Source: Atherinomorus stipes
Lineage: Eukaryota; Chordata; Actinopteri; Atheriniformes; Atherinidae
DNA length: 64,000 nucleotides
NCBI GenBank assembly: GCA_023101725.1
Contig: JALJCO010013372.1
Coordinates: 1 to 64,000 of the forward strand
Direction of reading: 5' to 3'
How positions within the stretch are numbered: the stretch's first letter is position 1; every line of letters starts with the position of its first letter. The position numbers were made by a program, and so were the translations under genes. Below the pieces are notes generated by a model, which saw nothing but the letters and a program-made list of their open reading frames with translations, was not told the origin of the DNA and made no database searches. This document shows, in pieces, positions 13,546 through 24,640 of this stretch.

Positions 13546-14150
13546 AATGAACACCTTAAAAACGGAATTAATTAAAACAAAGAATATCACTGAGTGTGGA
13601 CGTGCAGAAATAACTTTCTCTACAACTATCCACAAGGGGAGTTTTTTTTTTTAATTTATATAAAAAGAAAAAAATAAAGAAAAAAATTATATTCTCTCTC
13701 CTCTGTTGTGTTTATCATTATTTACTAGAGAAGGAAAAAAGAAAAGAAAAATTATGACAATAAGTCAGGGAGAAAATTAATTATTTAATGAGATTATATT
13801 ATTAGCAATAATTATTAGCTGTTTAATTATATAAAGAAAAATAATTTTATGGTACTGTGCGTAAAAGATGAGAAAAGGAGAGTTGTTTAATAAAAATTAT
13901 AAATTTGATTTTATATAAATAAAATAAATAAAAATATAAAATAAAAAATAAAAAATTTTTAATTTAGTTTAAAATTTTTATTAAAGTTAAAATTATTTAT
14001 ATAATATAATTTATATTTAAAATTATATATATAATAAAAAAAATATATTTAATATATTAAAAATTATAATAAGAGGTTATTATAGAAATTAAAGGAAGAA
14101 AAAGTTAAAAAAACTAATTATAAGCTTAAATTTATAAAATAATGTTTTAA
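13546..14150. other. Extremely AT-rich low-complexity segment
   Basis: Mostly A/T with short TTATATAAA and AAATAAAA words and almost no G or C. No gene or element recognised. With the poly-A run just upstream, this may be genuine AT-rich DNA or a poorly resolved part of the assembly. Confidence 0.55.
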
Positions 14151-15790
14151 TGGGTGAAGGGCTAGGGGGAAGAACTGAGATTGGGTCTTACTATCATGGT
14201 CGGGATAAACAACCTCTTCAAGGATTCAGGCTTCTGCTCTGACCTTTCCTGAGTCATGGTTTGCATGCACCGAGCAGTCCAGTTCATGATCCCGGTGGAA
14301 ACCCAGATATTTTTCTAAGTCTGGACCACCTTTTGGTAAACAACTGTCTTACCTGGGTTCCTCAAACTCTTGTCAGAGAAAAGACAGCATGTCTTTAGGG
14401 GAAATATTGATCAGCTGTTTCCCAGGAGCTTTTATAGGTGAGCAGTTCCCTTATTAGTGTAACTTTTTGTGTGAATATTGGCATTGATTTGTTCTTGGAC
14501 ACTGACATTGATCGGTCGTTGTATTGCGAGATGCTTTGGATGAATCAAATCAGAGGACTCTCAGCTTTGCAAGCGTCGGCTGGATGTGAAGTAACAGCCC
14601 TCACGTTCAGAACGAAGCTGTGCAGAAATCATGAGAGCATTTAAAGCTTCTGCATGTATGTGGATGCTAATGAGGAGCGCTGGATCATGTCAAACCTTTA
14701 TCTGATGCTATTCTTCACATTGTCTCAGTTCTCCCAGATTTAAATTTGGTTTTCATTGATTTTTGAAAATGTAACTAACTGGTATCACAATGAAACTGGC
14801 CTGCTTTATTCCTCACATCAGGGCTATCATTTTCCGTATTGCAAGTTGTTTAAACATGCAGATTAGGTGTTATATAGGCAAAAATGCGTTAATTTGCATA
14901 AATTTCTAGGAAAAGAATCTAAAAGCCAGGTTCAAAGTTTGTTTTGAATTTTGTTCACTTATTAAATTCTAAATTTTTTACAGAGGGGATTTTAGATATC
15001 TCTATAGATAGTTTCACAATTTAGAATAAACTGTCAACAACCAGAAAAAACTCATTTTTTGTCATATTTTTGGGCTGAAATGTTCTATAAATCAGGCTGT
15101 GAATGAGATATCAAAGAATCCTTCTGTAAAAACTTTAAGAATCCAGTCAGGAGCAAAACTTGAAAGTTTGGTTTCTGTAAGTGCTCCTGAAGTGGAGATT
15201 TTTTACTCGGAATAAGAGAAAAAACTCATTTAGAGAAAACAGATTGTAAAATTCTCCACATTTTTGTTCTATAACACGATTTACAGACATCAGATCCAAT
15301 CAGATTCATGAGCTGGAAATATCAAGTTTGGTTGAGATGACATCGTTCAGGAAAAAACCTGTGGGGGGGGGGGGGGCTGAACATGTTGCTTTGTTTTTAA
15401 TGATGGCAAACATCACAAGTCAGATGTGCTTCTTGGATGGATGGAGCCAATTTATTTTCCCCAGCAGTGGAGCTCTCAGCAAAGCTTTCCAGTTGCATCA
15501 CAAGTCTCGCAGCACCGGGGTCAGAGATGCCTTCAGAGGACTGGCTGTGCACCGTTTATACATCCACATGAAAAGTAAAGACGTCAAAATATAAAATGTG
15601 GTGCACTCATCTTCCATTTAGCCCTCATCTCTTTGGTTAAAAATCTCATTGTTAACCAAAAGTTTCAAAACAATAAAAAGTACTTAAAATGAACAGGCGT
15701 ATGTGGTTTCTGTTGTTTTACTGGTCATTATGAATTCATTTTACTCTCCTGCTGATGTCTGCAGCTCATCATGCAGAGTTTTAACTAAAC
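14151..15790. other. Single-copy intronic DNA, nothing recognised
   Basis: No exon, element or tandem array found. A run of 14 G residues lies at 15363-15376. Confidence 0.45.
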
Positions 15791-15794
15791 TAAG

Positions 15795-15993
15795 AGTTTT
15801 TGCCCCCTTCCTGATTTCTTTTTTTTTATTTACATGTTTGTCAAACTTAAATGTTTCAGATCATCAAACACATTTAAATATTAGCCAAAAATAACACAAG
15901 TAAACACAAAATGCAGTTTTTAAATGAAGGTTTTTATCAGTGAGGGGAAAACACTCCAAACCTCCATGGTCCTGTGTGGAAAAAGTGATTGCT
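15795..15993. mobile_element. Solo terminal repeat of the Tc1 family found at 20804
   Basis: About 200 bp aligns to the left terminal inverted repeat of the element at 20804. Shared words are CCTTCCTGATTTCTT, GATCATCAAACA, AACACAAGTAAACA and CCAAACCTCCATGGTCCTGT. The outermost bases and all internal sequence are missing, so this is a decayed fragment. Confidence 0.8.
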
Positions 15994-16737
15994 GTGAACG
16001 ATGTCTTTATTTTGTTTGTTTGTTTGTTTTATTTTTTATTTATTTTGTCATGGTATCTCTGTCTGATACCGTGTCCGTGTTGACAGCTGTCATCTCCAGA
16101 GACGTCACGTAGCGCCCGTCACCGAATGTTGTTTGTCCGGGTGAGTGGAGGGGGCGTGGCTTAGCCGTAGCAGTTTAGCATTTCACAGGGTGGTTGAGCG
16201 TAGAGCTGCACTTCAGTTCAGTTCCAGCTCAGTACAGGAATTAAGCAAACTGACTTTCATCCTCTTAATGGTGGAGATAGAAGTCCCCATTTTTAGATCT
16301 GCGGTCCCCTACAGGCCAGAGAAAAGCTGGGGGGGTAACATGCAAAATTGACTTTTTGAGCTTTTTATTATGTTATCATGTCATCCCCTCCCCATAAAAC
16401 ATGCCCTGGGGGTTATTTCGCCTCATTCACGCATATTTGAGAAATCCCTGAATCTCCTGTGGAAACTAACATGGCTGCCAGAACGGCTGCTACCACGAAG
16501 CTCCTCCCACACCACGAAGCTCCTCCCCTTTCCTTGCTAAGCCCCGCCCCACCAGAGGGCGTGCCGGAAACAGCAGGAGGCTTCTTAAAGGGACAGCGGT
16601 GAATTTTAAAGGCGTCAGATACAGACATGGATGTTGTCACATTTCTTTAAGTTGTTTTTTTTATGTTTACTGCATTTTCAAAACTACTGAAGGTAACACA
16701 GATATTTGGTTGTGCCATAAAAGGTAGTTATGTACGT
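15994..16737. other. Unassigned intron 8 segment
   Basis: Contains a directly repeated CACGAAGCTCCTCCC (about 16494-16530). No exon or element could be identified. Confidence 0.35.
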
Positions 16738-16836
16738 GATAATGTCTGGAACGCAGGTCATTATCGGGAAATACTGGCCGACAGGGCGAATGCAGGTCAG
16801 TATTTCCCGATAATGACGTGTGTTCCAGACATTATC
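16738..16836. repeat. Imperfect palindrome, 39-bp arms
   Basis: Arms 16738-16776 and 16798-16836 pair with about three mismatches around a 21-bp loop. The outer part is GATAATGTCTGGAAC and the inner part TCATTATCGGGAAATACTG. This resembles the core of a foldback MITE; clear outer termini were not found. Confidence 0.85.
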
Positions 16837-16911
16837 CAGCTTATTAAACGGCTATTTGCAAAAAATAAAATTAGAATTAAAGTCTTCTATTTTTGCGAAG
16901 GTCAAATAACT

Positions 16912-17380
16912 TTCTGATGTTTTACGCTCAGATTAAAATAGTTCCCCACAGTCGAGGCACCTGTTGCTTAGCAACGTTTGTTAGTTGTGACAGCGGCTGG
17001 AATTTGGCATCTTTGGCTAGCACCGCTATTCCTGAATGTTAAACTGGACATTTCCTCCTCTGCTGTTCTGATGTTTTACGCTCAGATTAAAATATTTCCC
17101 CACAGTCGAGGCACCTGCTGTTAGCCGTTTGTTAGTTGTGACAGCGGCTGGAATTTAGCATCTTTGGCTAGCACCGGCTGTTTCTGTAGGTTAAACTGGA
17201 CATTTCCTCCTCTGCTGTTCTGATGTTTTACGCTAAGATTTAAATATTTCCCACAGTCGGGCACCTGCTGCTTCGCACCGTTTGTTAGTTGAGCCATGGC
17301 GGCTGGAATTTGGCACTTTTGGCTAGCACCGGCTGTTTCTGCAGGTTAAACTGGACATTTCCTCCTCTGCTGTTAGCTGT
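16912..17380. repeat. ~150-bp tandem repeat, three units
   Basis: Units start at about 16914, 17067 and 17218, each with TCTGATGTTTTACGCTMAGA. Each contains GGCACCTG, TTTGTTAGTTG, GGCTGGAATTTRGCA and AAACTGGACATTTCCTCCTC. They differ by substitutions and short deletions, so the array is older than most others here. Confidence 0.9.
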
Positions 17381-17399
17381 ATGCGCTTTACCACCGGTA

Positions 17400-18050
17400 T
17401 CATTATACTAAAATAATGACCGCTGGGACGTTGGGAAAACCCGTACAAGTCAACGGAGCATTTAACAGCATTCTAAAGAGCCGTATAATAAATACCTAAT
17501 ATGTGCTTGTCTGTTGTGTGGACGGCTGAGGAAAACTGGAAAGCTACAGTGGTTGGATTGGATCACATTCTGGGGTAAGAAGAAGCATGCGGAAAGATGG
17601 ATAGAAATATAGTTGGAGAAGGGGGTGCACATATAAAAGCAACAAAAGCCTCTTTCTACAAAAAACAGCTATTAGGATCATTCAGAAGTTGATTATTGTG
17701 AACATACTGACACATTATTTATTGATTATTGAAATGGCAGAAGCTTGTTAATTAACAGACATTGATTGTTATGTTTAAGGCCAAAAGTGAAGCACTGCCA
17801 TTTAAATTGCAAAGAATGTTTGTTTTCCCCTTAGAGAATGAAAGGTATAAAAGGAAAGTGCATCAGTTGCAGGTGTCAAACTTTGGAGCTCGCTTTATAA
17901 TGAACTGAAGAACTGTTAAAACATAGTACAACTGAAAAAAGTACAAAAATAGAACAATGACTTTATAAGAACAGTCATAAATTTTATTCTGCTTCAGATT
18001 GTTTTGTAGCTTTTGACATAATCATCTATTTTTAATAGTTTTAAATAACT
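17400..18050. other. Unassigned intron 8 segment
   Basis: AT-rich, without tandem structure. It may be the decayed 3' end of the LINE at 18060-20015, but nothing diagnostic was seen. Confidence 0.35.
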
Positions 18051-18892
18051 TTGTCAGATATACATTTTCCTTTGTTTTGTTTGCTTGCGTTTCTCGGCTG
18101 TGGAGATCTTGCATTTGGTTTTGTATCCAATCATTAATTCATTTTTTCATTAATTTTGTATTTCTTTGTATTGTTTTGGAGATATTGTGTCTGGCTTGTC
18201 TGTTAGGATATCGTAGCTAGTTGTGTGTGTGATTATTTAGATTATTTGTTGTCAAAAAGGGGGCAGGAAATATAAGATTTTCTTCATCCTGCTCCTTTTC
18301 GAGCGTGGGCATGTAAATTTTGTTTTGTTCATTTCACAAATATTGAATGTTAATGGAATGCATATCCATATACAAAATTAATCAATCTTCTTTTGAAGCC
18401 TTCTATTTTTTTCATGTAACTGGAATTAGGTGTTGCACCAAATGACTGCAATAATTTATATGTGGTTCAAACAGGGTTTTGTATGAAATGAGTAAAGTTG
18501 TTAGAGGAAGATAATGTTTTATTTTGAAAGATATTTAAGTGTATTTGGCTAGGTTGGTTATTAACTGCTGTCTAGTTTAAAGTTTAAAGATTCATCGATG
18601 AGGACCCCAAGAAATTTGACAGAATCAACTCTGATTAATTTTTTATAATTTATTTTAAGATGTATTTGATCTGAATCGGAAGTGTTTTTGTTAGGATTTA
18701 ACACGATATAATTGGTCTAACTGATATTTAGTGATAGCTTGTTGCACCTAAACCAGGTTTCTGTCGTTCGGTATTTAGTTTGTTCTGTAATTCAGTTACG
18801 TTAGGATGTGATAAAACAAGTTGGTATCATCAGCATAGATTATCTTATGAAGTCAATCCGATATATTAGCAAAATCAATAATTAGGGATGCG

Positions 18893-19864
18893 CAATATAA
18901 TCGGCCCCCTATCAGTATCAGACTATATCAGACATTGGCCACCCCACGATATTTAACCAACATTTAACAGATATTTAACCGATGAGCCTACTGTTTCTAA
19001 AGTCTAAAAAAACCCAAAAACTTCTTCAAAAACTTCTTTTTTACAGACTTTAAAACTTCTAAAGACAGACCAATACTGAAATATCGCGGCATTTTCATAT
19101 GCTGATATCATATTGACATTTAAAAACACGGCATCGATCTATTTTACCAATGAAATCTCGCAATATTTAATCGTTCTGTTACAAAATCTCACAGGATTTC
19201 ACAAAGGGGAGTGGGTGGCCTAGTGGCAGCGTCATGGGCTTTGGTGCGAAGGACCCGGGTTCAAGTCCCCGACACGAACCCCAGGTGAACCACTGTGGAC
19301 CCCTGAGCAAGGTCCTTAACCCCCACCAACTGCTCCCGGGCACTGCTCTCTGATACTCACAGTACAGAGATGGTGAAATGCAGAGCCCTAATTTCCCCTC
19401 AGGGATCTTACCATTAAAACAAAAATAAAAAAATTTGCAATATTTTCATATGCTCATATCATATTGACATTAAAAAACACAGAATCCATCTATTTTACCA
19501 ACAAAATCTTGCGATATTTCATCGTTCTGTTTCAAACTCTTGTGAAAAGTTCACATACTATCCTGAGATTTTGTAATAGAACGATGAAATCTCACCAAAT
19601 TTTGTAAGTAAAATAGATCGACACCTTGTTTTTCAATATCGATTAGACATCGGCATATGAAAATATTGCGATATTTCAGCGTATCAATATTTTTTCCCAC
19701 CCCGTGTTTTTAAAGTGTCAGAAACGGATCAGAAAACTGATATTTGCAATGACTTCTTATTTTTTTCAGCTTTAATATTGGGATCGATATCGGTTATCGG
19801 CCACATGAGTTTTAAAGTATCGACATATTGGATGTCAGCCAAAATTCAATATTGTACATCCCTA
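18893..19864. mobile_element. Composite MITE (TAGGGATG termini) inserted in the LINE
   Basis: The outer termini TAGGGATGCGCAATAT and ATATTGTACATCCCTA are inverted repeats. Subterminal ATCGGCC and GATATCGG words follow. Inside is a second foldback unit whose ends read AATACTGAAATATCGCGG on the left and GCGATATTTCAGCGTATC on the right. A related composite with the same internal arrangement lies at about 58050-58590. A SINE interrupts this copy at 19203-19430. No coding capacity. Confidence 0.8.
19203..19430 (+). mobile_element. tRNA-derived SINE
   Basis: A box-like GTGGCCTAGTGGCAGCG and a B box GGTTCAAGTCC indicate an internal RNA polymerase III promoter. They are followed by the fish-SINE body CTGAGCAAGGTCCTTAACCC and an A-rich 3' end. 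The SINE is flanked by direct repeats of about 125 bp of MITE sequence (19089-19202 and 19437-19555), much longer than a usual target-site duplication. Confidence 0.85.
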
Positions 19865-20103
19865 TCATCAATGTAAATAATAAAGAGTAATGGTCCTAGA
19901 ATTGATCCCTGAGGGACCCCGTTTCTAACAAACTTATTTTGTGATTTGTGATCATTGATACTCACATATTGCTGCCAATAATGAAGGTGATCATCATCAC
20001 ATTCAGTATTTATTGTGTTGACATCATCTCAGTTCATGAGTCCTGACGCACACGCGCACACATGCACGCACACACACATTTATATAGATCAATGACACAC
20101 AAC

Positions 20104-20211
20104 CTTCTCCAGCCCCTCCTCCTTCAGACTGATGACATCCAGGTCGAAGTCTGTTCTCAGACCGTTGGTCCTGTTGAAAGAGATCCTCCCGGTCAGGCCG
20201 TCCCAGTGAGC
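20104..20211 (-). CDS. grik2: Kainate receptor (GRIK2-like) exon, equivalent to exon 8
   Basis: This 108-bp, phase-0 exon encodes 36 residues starting [17 protein letters not shown] and ending [10 protein letters not shown]. The segment is strongly conserved in kainate receptors and lies near the C-terminal end of the amino-terminal domain. NRT is a candidate N-glycosylation sequon at the position where GRIK2 has one. The acceptor is TCTGTCTGTCTGCAG and the donor is AAG|GTTGTG, a rather weak 5' splice site. It follows the exon at 23535-23678 directly in protein order (IKE then AHW). The intervening 3.3-kb intron holds a Tc1-type transposon. The residues [12 protein letters not shown] agree with GRIK2 more than with GRIK1 or GRIK3. 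Confidence 0.94.
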
Positions 20212-20214
20212 CTG

Positions 20215-20800
20215 CAGACAGACAGACGGACGAATATCAAGAACACCAACCAAAGCATCCAGTCTGAATCTGGCCTTTCAAACATCTTTTTGATGTCAGC
20301 GTTGCAGGAAGAACTCGCCGACTTTCCTGCATCAAGGTGTTCAAGAGAAAGTGAGACTGCATTTGTAACAGTGAGGATGCAATTATCCTTCCTTTACAGA
20401 TATTTAGGGCTGTGGTGGAATATAGTGTAGCATGAAAGTGGCTCGGAGCGTATCTGGCACAGCAAATCATCACAGCGTTGCTGTGACTGGAAGTCAGGGA
20501 CGTTCTTTGCTTCAGTGAGTGGAGCCTCAGATCTGAGAGTTACTCTCTCTGCTGTTCCAGAGTATTTGCCATGCTGCTTTGACTCGCTGTCTGAGTCTCT
20601 CTGCGTTTAAACCAGAGCAGATTTGAGGATACGTGACCTCACAGAGATGATAGGAAGTACTCCAGCATGCTGGTCTCTACTAAATCCTCATTTACAGGAG
20701 CGGTCGGCGATTCGTGAAACTTCTTTCAGAAAGTGGCTTGTTGTGACTGTTTGTAAAATGTTTATTTTTCTCTGAAGATTTATGTCTATTAAACATCCAG
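20215..20800. other. Intron 7 sequence, nothing recognised
   Basis: The stretch just upstream of exon 8 in the sense direction. The polypyrimidine tract of the acceptor is adjacent to the exon. ORFs at 20062-20430 and 20237-20473 overlap the exon in wrong frames. Confidence 0.45.
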
Positions 20801-21200
20801 ATACAGTTGTGTGAAAAAGTGTTTGCTTCCTTCCTGATTTCTTATTTTTGTTGTATGTTTGTCACACTTAATGTTTAAGATCATCAAACAAATTTAAATA
20901 TTCGACATAGATAACACAAGTAAACATTAAATGTAGTTTTTTAATGAAGATTTTTATTAGAGAAGGCAGAAAAAAAAATCCAAACCTCCATGGTCCTGTG
21001 TGAAAAAGTGATTGCCCCCCCCCCCCCCCCCCCGAAAACATAAGTTAACTGTGGTTTATCATCTTTGGAAAGCTGAGTTCAGTTTCTCTATCCACATCCA
21101 GGCCTGATTCCTGCCACACCTGTTCTCCATCAGAAATCCCTTAAATAGGACCTGCCTGACAAAGTGAAGTAGACCAAAAGATCCTCCAAAGCTAGACATC

Positions 21201-22204
21201 ATGCTGCCATCCAAAGAAATTCAGGAACAAATGAGAAACAAAGTCATTGAGATCTTTCAGTCTGGAAAAGGTTCCAAAGCCATTTCTAAAGCTTTGGGAC
21301 TCCAGAGAACCACAGTGAGAACCATTATCCACAAATGGTGAAAACATGGAACAGTGGTGAACCTTCCCAGGAGGGGCCGGCCGACCAAAATGACCCCAAG
21401 AGCACAGCGACGACTCATCCAAGAGGTCACAAAAGACCCCAGAACAACATCCAAGAACTGCAGGCCTCACTTGCCTCAATGAAGGTCAGTGTTCATGACT
21501 CCCCCATCAGAAAGAGACTGGGGGCAAAAATGGCTGCATGGCAGAGTTCCAAGACCAAAACCACTGCTGAGCAAAAAGAACATAAAGGCTCGTCTCAGTT
21601 TAGCCAGAAAGCATCTTGATGATCCCCAAGACTTTTGGGAAAATACTCTGTGGACTGACGAGACAAAAGTGGAACTTTCTGGAAGGTGGAGGTCCCATTA
21701 CATCTGGCGTAAAAGTAACACGGCATTTCAGAAAAGGAACATCATAGCAACAGTAAAACATGGTGGTGGTAGTGTGATGGTCTGGGGCTGTTTTGCTGCT
21801 TCAGGACCTGGAAGACTTGCTGTGGTAAATGGAACCATGAATTCTGCTTCTACCAAAAAATCCTGAAGGAGAACGTCCGGCCATCTGTTGGTGACCTCAA
21901 GCTGAAGCGCACTTGGGTTCTGCAGCAGAACAATGATCCAGAACACACCAGCAAGTCCACCTCTGAATGGCTTAAGAACAACAACATGAAGACTTTGGAG
22001 TGGCCTAGTCAAAGCCCCCACCTGAATCCCATTGAGATGCTGTGGCATGACCTTAAAAAGGCGGTTCATGCTGGAAAAGCCTCCAATGTGGCTGAATTAC
22101 AACAATTCTGCAAAGATGAGTGGAACAAAATTCCTCCACAGCGCTGTAGAAGACTCACTGCCAGTTATCACAACGCAGCTGTTGCTGCTAAAGGTGGAAC
22201 AACC
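21201..22204 (+). pseudogene. Tc1-type transposase pseudogene (DD34E, one catalytic Asp lost)
   Basis: The start is MLPSKEIQEQMRNKVIEIF at 21201. A paired-type helix-turn-helix follows (KAISKALGLQRTTVRTII), then a GRP-like hook RRGRPTKM. The catalytic domain has WTDET at 21651-21665, VMVWGCF near 21780 and SPHLNPIE with the Glu codon at 22034-22036. At the second acidic position, QQDND in active relatives, the sequence reads QQNND: codon 21929-21931 is AAC (Asn). A stop follows HKW at about 21336, and at least two frameshifts break the gene. Spacing from the lost Asp to the Glu is exactly 34 residues. The protein would have cut and pasted the element; this copy cannot. Confidence 0.9.
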
Positions 22205-22647
22205 CCACCCTGGTCCACCAGCGAGAGCCATGTAAGAGATACCAGGCAGGTCCGTCTGGATTCCCCTCCGCTGGAGACTGATTTCCAATGCGGGACGAGA
22301 GGCGGGACTAACAGAAGGAAAGTGAACCGGAGAGAACCAATAGAGGTAGACGTTCAGCACTCTGTTACTATGGCTTTGCCGGAAGCCAGTGTTTAACGTT
22401 GTTTTTCTCTCTACTAGCATAGAATGTTTGGTTTTATTATCATAAATACTCTGTTACATGTCAGCGTTTTATAAGTGTTTGGTCTGCACGTCATGTGACT
22501 ATGAACCGAAAGCTGTTAGTTACGCACCAAAACAGAGAAGAAACAGCGGTGGAGAGTTTAACGGAAATCACTTCCCATTGGAGGAACCAGACCGACCTGC
22601 CGTGTGTCTCATACATGGCGTTGGTCAGGCTGGTGTACCAGGCTAGA
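22205..22647. mobile_element. Nested MITE with ~70-bp inverted repeats
   Basis: Left words CCTGGTCCACCAGC, GCCATGTAAGAGATACC and GGCAGGTCCGTCTGG are mirrored at the right end (CCAGACCGACCTGCC, CATACATGGCG, GCTGGTGTACCAGG). The target word AACAACC is present on both sides (22198-22204 and 22648-22654), giving a 7-8 bp duplication as in hAT elements. It interrupts the Tc1 element just at the end of the transposase. Confidence 0.85.
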
Positions 22648-22824
22648 AACAACCAGTTATTAGGTTTAGGGGGCAATCACCTTTTCACACAGGCACATGG
22701 AGGTTTGGATCCCCCCCCCCCCCCCCCCCCCCCCCCTTACTAATAAAAACTGCATTTTGTGTTTACTTGTGTTATCTTTGTCTAATATTTAAATTTGTTT
22801 AATGATCTGAAACATTTACGTGTC

Positions 22825-23530
22825 AGCAGCACGTATTTGAAGCAGAAAAGTTCGTGTCTGGGAACACGAAAAGCTTCACCATTGACTTAACATTGCGCAA
22901 GTTTGTGTGTCGGTGTTACGTAATGTGAAGCAGTTACGTGTTGGAGACACGTAAATGAGTAAGACTGTTCGTGCTCATGTCACATATTTTTGTGAGATCA
23001 GGTTGACTATATACGCAACGCAGAGTGATGCAGAAATGTTACTGCTGAGAAAATGCACGTATAAATTCCAGGTTGGAAGAAACAAAAGTTATCCTTTCAT
23101 AACCCTTGGCCACCCTGATATTTTCTTTGGCCACCCCTAACAAAACTTCTGCAGGCGCCCCTGGATGACTGAATATTGTGGTTAGGGTTGTCGACTCTCG
23201 TCTCAGAGAGCTCCAGGTCAGAGGACGACAGGACAGGGATCATCCCAGCTTCTCCAGTCTGCAGACTGGGAGGGAAATTACTGAACATTTTGATTACACT
23301 GTGTTTTTGTTCTGCCTGAGCGATTTATGCAAAAATGCAAAGCGCAGGCTGGATTTGCCCCCCCCCCCCCTCCAGGGAGTCTGTAGGCTTCACACACACA
23401 TACTGAAGAGGGGAAAATGATTTCCATATAAATAAAAACAGATAAATAGTTTCATTTCTTCCCCGTCTTAACGAGCTGAGGCTGCTTTCCATCCTGAACG
23501 CGGGTGTCTGGTGGAGGTGGGACAGGGCAG
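22825..23530. other. Intron 7 sequence near exon 7
   Basis: Several ACGTGT / ACACGT words at 22815-22960 hint at a decayed MITE without definable ends. A C-run lies at 23359-23370. No further exon. Confidence 0.4.
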
Positions 23531-23534
23531 GTAC

Positions 23535-23678
23535 CTCTTTGATGAGGGCCATGAAGCGGTTCCCGAAGCGCCACGGCTTGTGTCGGTTGCACTGCAGCGA
23601 GCTGACGGTGATCTGCTGAGACTGCTGCACAGCCACGGCCACCACGTGCACGGCATCGTACATCAGAGCGGCGTCCGT
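23535..23678 (-). CDS. grik2: Kainate receptor (GRIK2-like) exon, equivalent to exon 7 of GRIK2
   Basis: This 144-bp exon encodes 48 residues of the extracellular amino-terminal domain of a kainate-type ionotropic glutamate receptor subunit, a glutamate-gated cation channel of neuronal synapses. The minus-strand translation runs from [10 protein letters not shown], through [16 protein letters not shown], to FMALIKE. That matches the GRIK1-3 family, and the segments AVHVV and [11 protein letters not shown] fit GRIK2 better than GRIK1 or GRIK3. The acceptor is preceded by a pyrimidine tract ending TTTGCAG and the donor reads GAG|GTACCT. The length is a multiple of three and both junctions are phase 0, so skipping would keep the frame. 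Family membership rests on remembered vertebrate sequences. The choice of GRIK2 over its paralogues is an inference. Confidence 0.94.
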
Positions 23679-23679
23679 C

Positions 23680-24330
23680 TGCAAACCAGGACAGAGAGGG
23701 AGAAACACCACGTCACCGACATGAAGGCAGAACCGGTCCATGATCAGAGACACATCAGCGTCACCATGTCGGAATCGCTGGAGCTTATTCACCTTCTCTG
23801 TTGGAGACAAGGTCGTAATATTTAATCATGCTCTGCTGATGTATCATCAGTCCCGTGGGAGAAGTTTAACATGTTGCAGCAAAAAGAATCAAGAGATGAA
23901 ACATTTGACCTGTTCGGCTGCTTTTTACACACATATCTAACACCGACATCCTGATGATGTCAGAGGTCAGAGGAGAATGGGCAGACTGGATGGAGGTGAT
24001 AGAAAGACAACAGGCGAGGCCGTAACTAGCTATGAGGTACCTGAGGAAAATACCTCGGTTAATATTTGGTGGTATTTTTTATATATACTGTATTTTATAT
24101 ATATTTTTCTTTTTTTTCCTTTTTTTTTTTAATTGTATAAACAATCATTTTACAAAAAATGATGAAAATCTAATGAAACATTTTAAAATTGAAGTAACAA
24201 AAAAACAAACAAAAAAAAACAGTATTATTTGTCACATTTTCATATGAAATGTATCAGGGCCAGACATTGTCTCTGGCCAGTAAGTTGCAGGTAAAAGCAA
24301 ACATTGTCTTACAGCAGATGGACCACTGGT
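23680..24330. other. Intron 6 sequence upstream of exon 7, nothing recognised
   Basis: No exon matching the preceding part of the kainate receptor was found. 24070-24240 is AT-rich low-complexity DNA. Confidence 0.45.
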
Positions 24331-24640
24331 TTTAACCCTCATCGCCCCCCGAAGAAAAAGTTACATTCAGCTTCTTAAGACCAAAAACTGGCCAATGTCA
24401 GTTACTGGCCTGTAAATATTATCTAAAAATGAAAAGTTGCATTTTCTTTCATGGCTGTCATCACAGACTTCTGGTCTAACCACCAACAGAAAAAAGTCAA
24501 TGAGGTTTAAAATTTTAACCCTTTAAATTCCACTTTGCATTCATGGTGCTCCAACTTCCAAAAATTGAAAATGGGGTTAAAATGAATGTGATAAATGCTT
24601 TTTTTTTTTTTTTTTGTGCAGAATTATCTTACCCAATGGG
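24330..24640 (-). repeat. Dispersed repeat, copy 1 (others at 52.26 and 52.6 kb)
   Basis: Shares ATGGCTGTCATCACAGA, TTTAAATTCCACTTTGCATT, CATGGTGCTCCA and GGCCAGT-type words, inverted, with 52260-52510 and 52600-52890. It has no coding capacity and no terminal repeats that I could define. Confidence 0.75.

Larger units (their letters stand above)
18060..20015 (-). mobile_element. L2-like non-LTR retrotransposon (LINE) relic with reverse transcriptase motifs, split by MITE
   Basis: The minus strand encodes a broken reverse transcriptase. In order these are: a lead-in ending NKFVRNGVPQGSILGP then LLFIIYIDD (about 19864-19985); the catalytic box IYADDTNLF (about 18820-18850); and SVKFLGVLIDESL (about 18585-18620). 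A GAAAAGGAGCAGGATGAAG-type 3' end lies near 18275-18300. A MITE at 18893-19864 separates the two catalytic halves, and the frame resumes on both sides. Stops are present and the element is 5'-truncated. Clade assignment (L2/Rex1-like) is from motif style only. Confidence 0.85.
20804..22822 (+). mobile_element. Tc1-like transposon, inactive, with nested MITE
   Basis: It starts CAGTTGTGTGAAAAAGTG after a TA at 20802-20803. The left terminal repeat spans about 210 bp, to AGTGATTGCCCCC near 21020. The right terminal repeat begins GGGGGCAATCACCTTTTC (about 22669) and is truncated near 22822, so the outer end is missing. C-runs of 18 and about 27 bases occur in the inner ends. Between them lies a degenerate transposase gene, then a second MITE at 22205-22647. 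Confidence 0.9.

Noticed and set aside
19210..19290. A genuine tRNA gene
   Set aside because: Box A and box B are present, but the cloverleaf is not restored, and the sequence continues into a SINE body with an A-rich tail.
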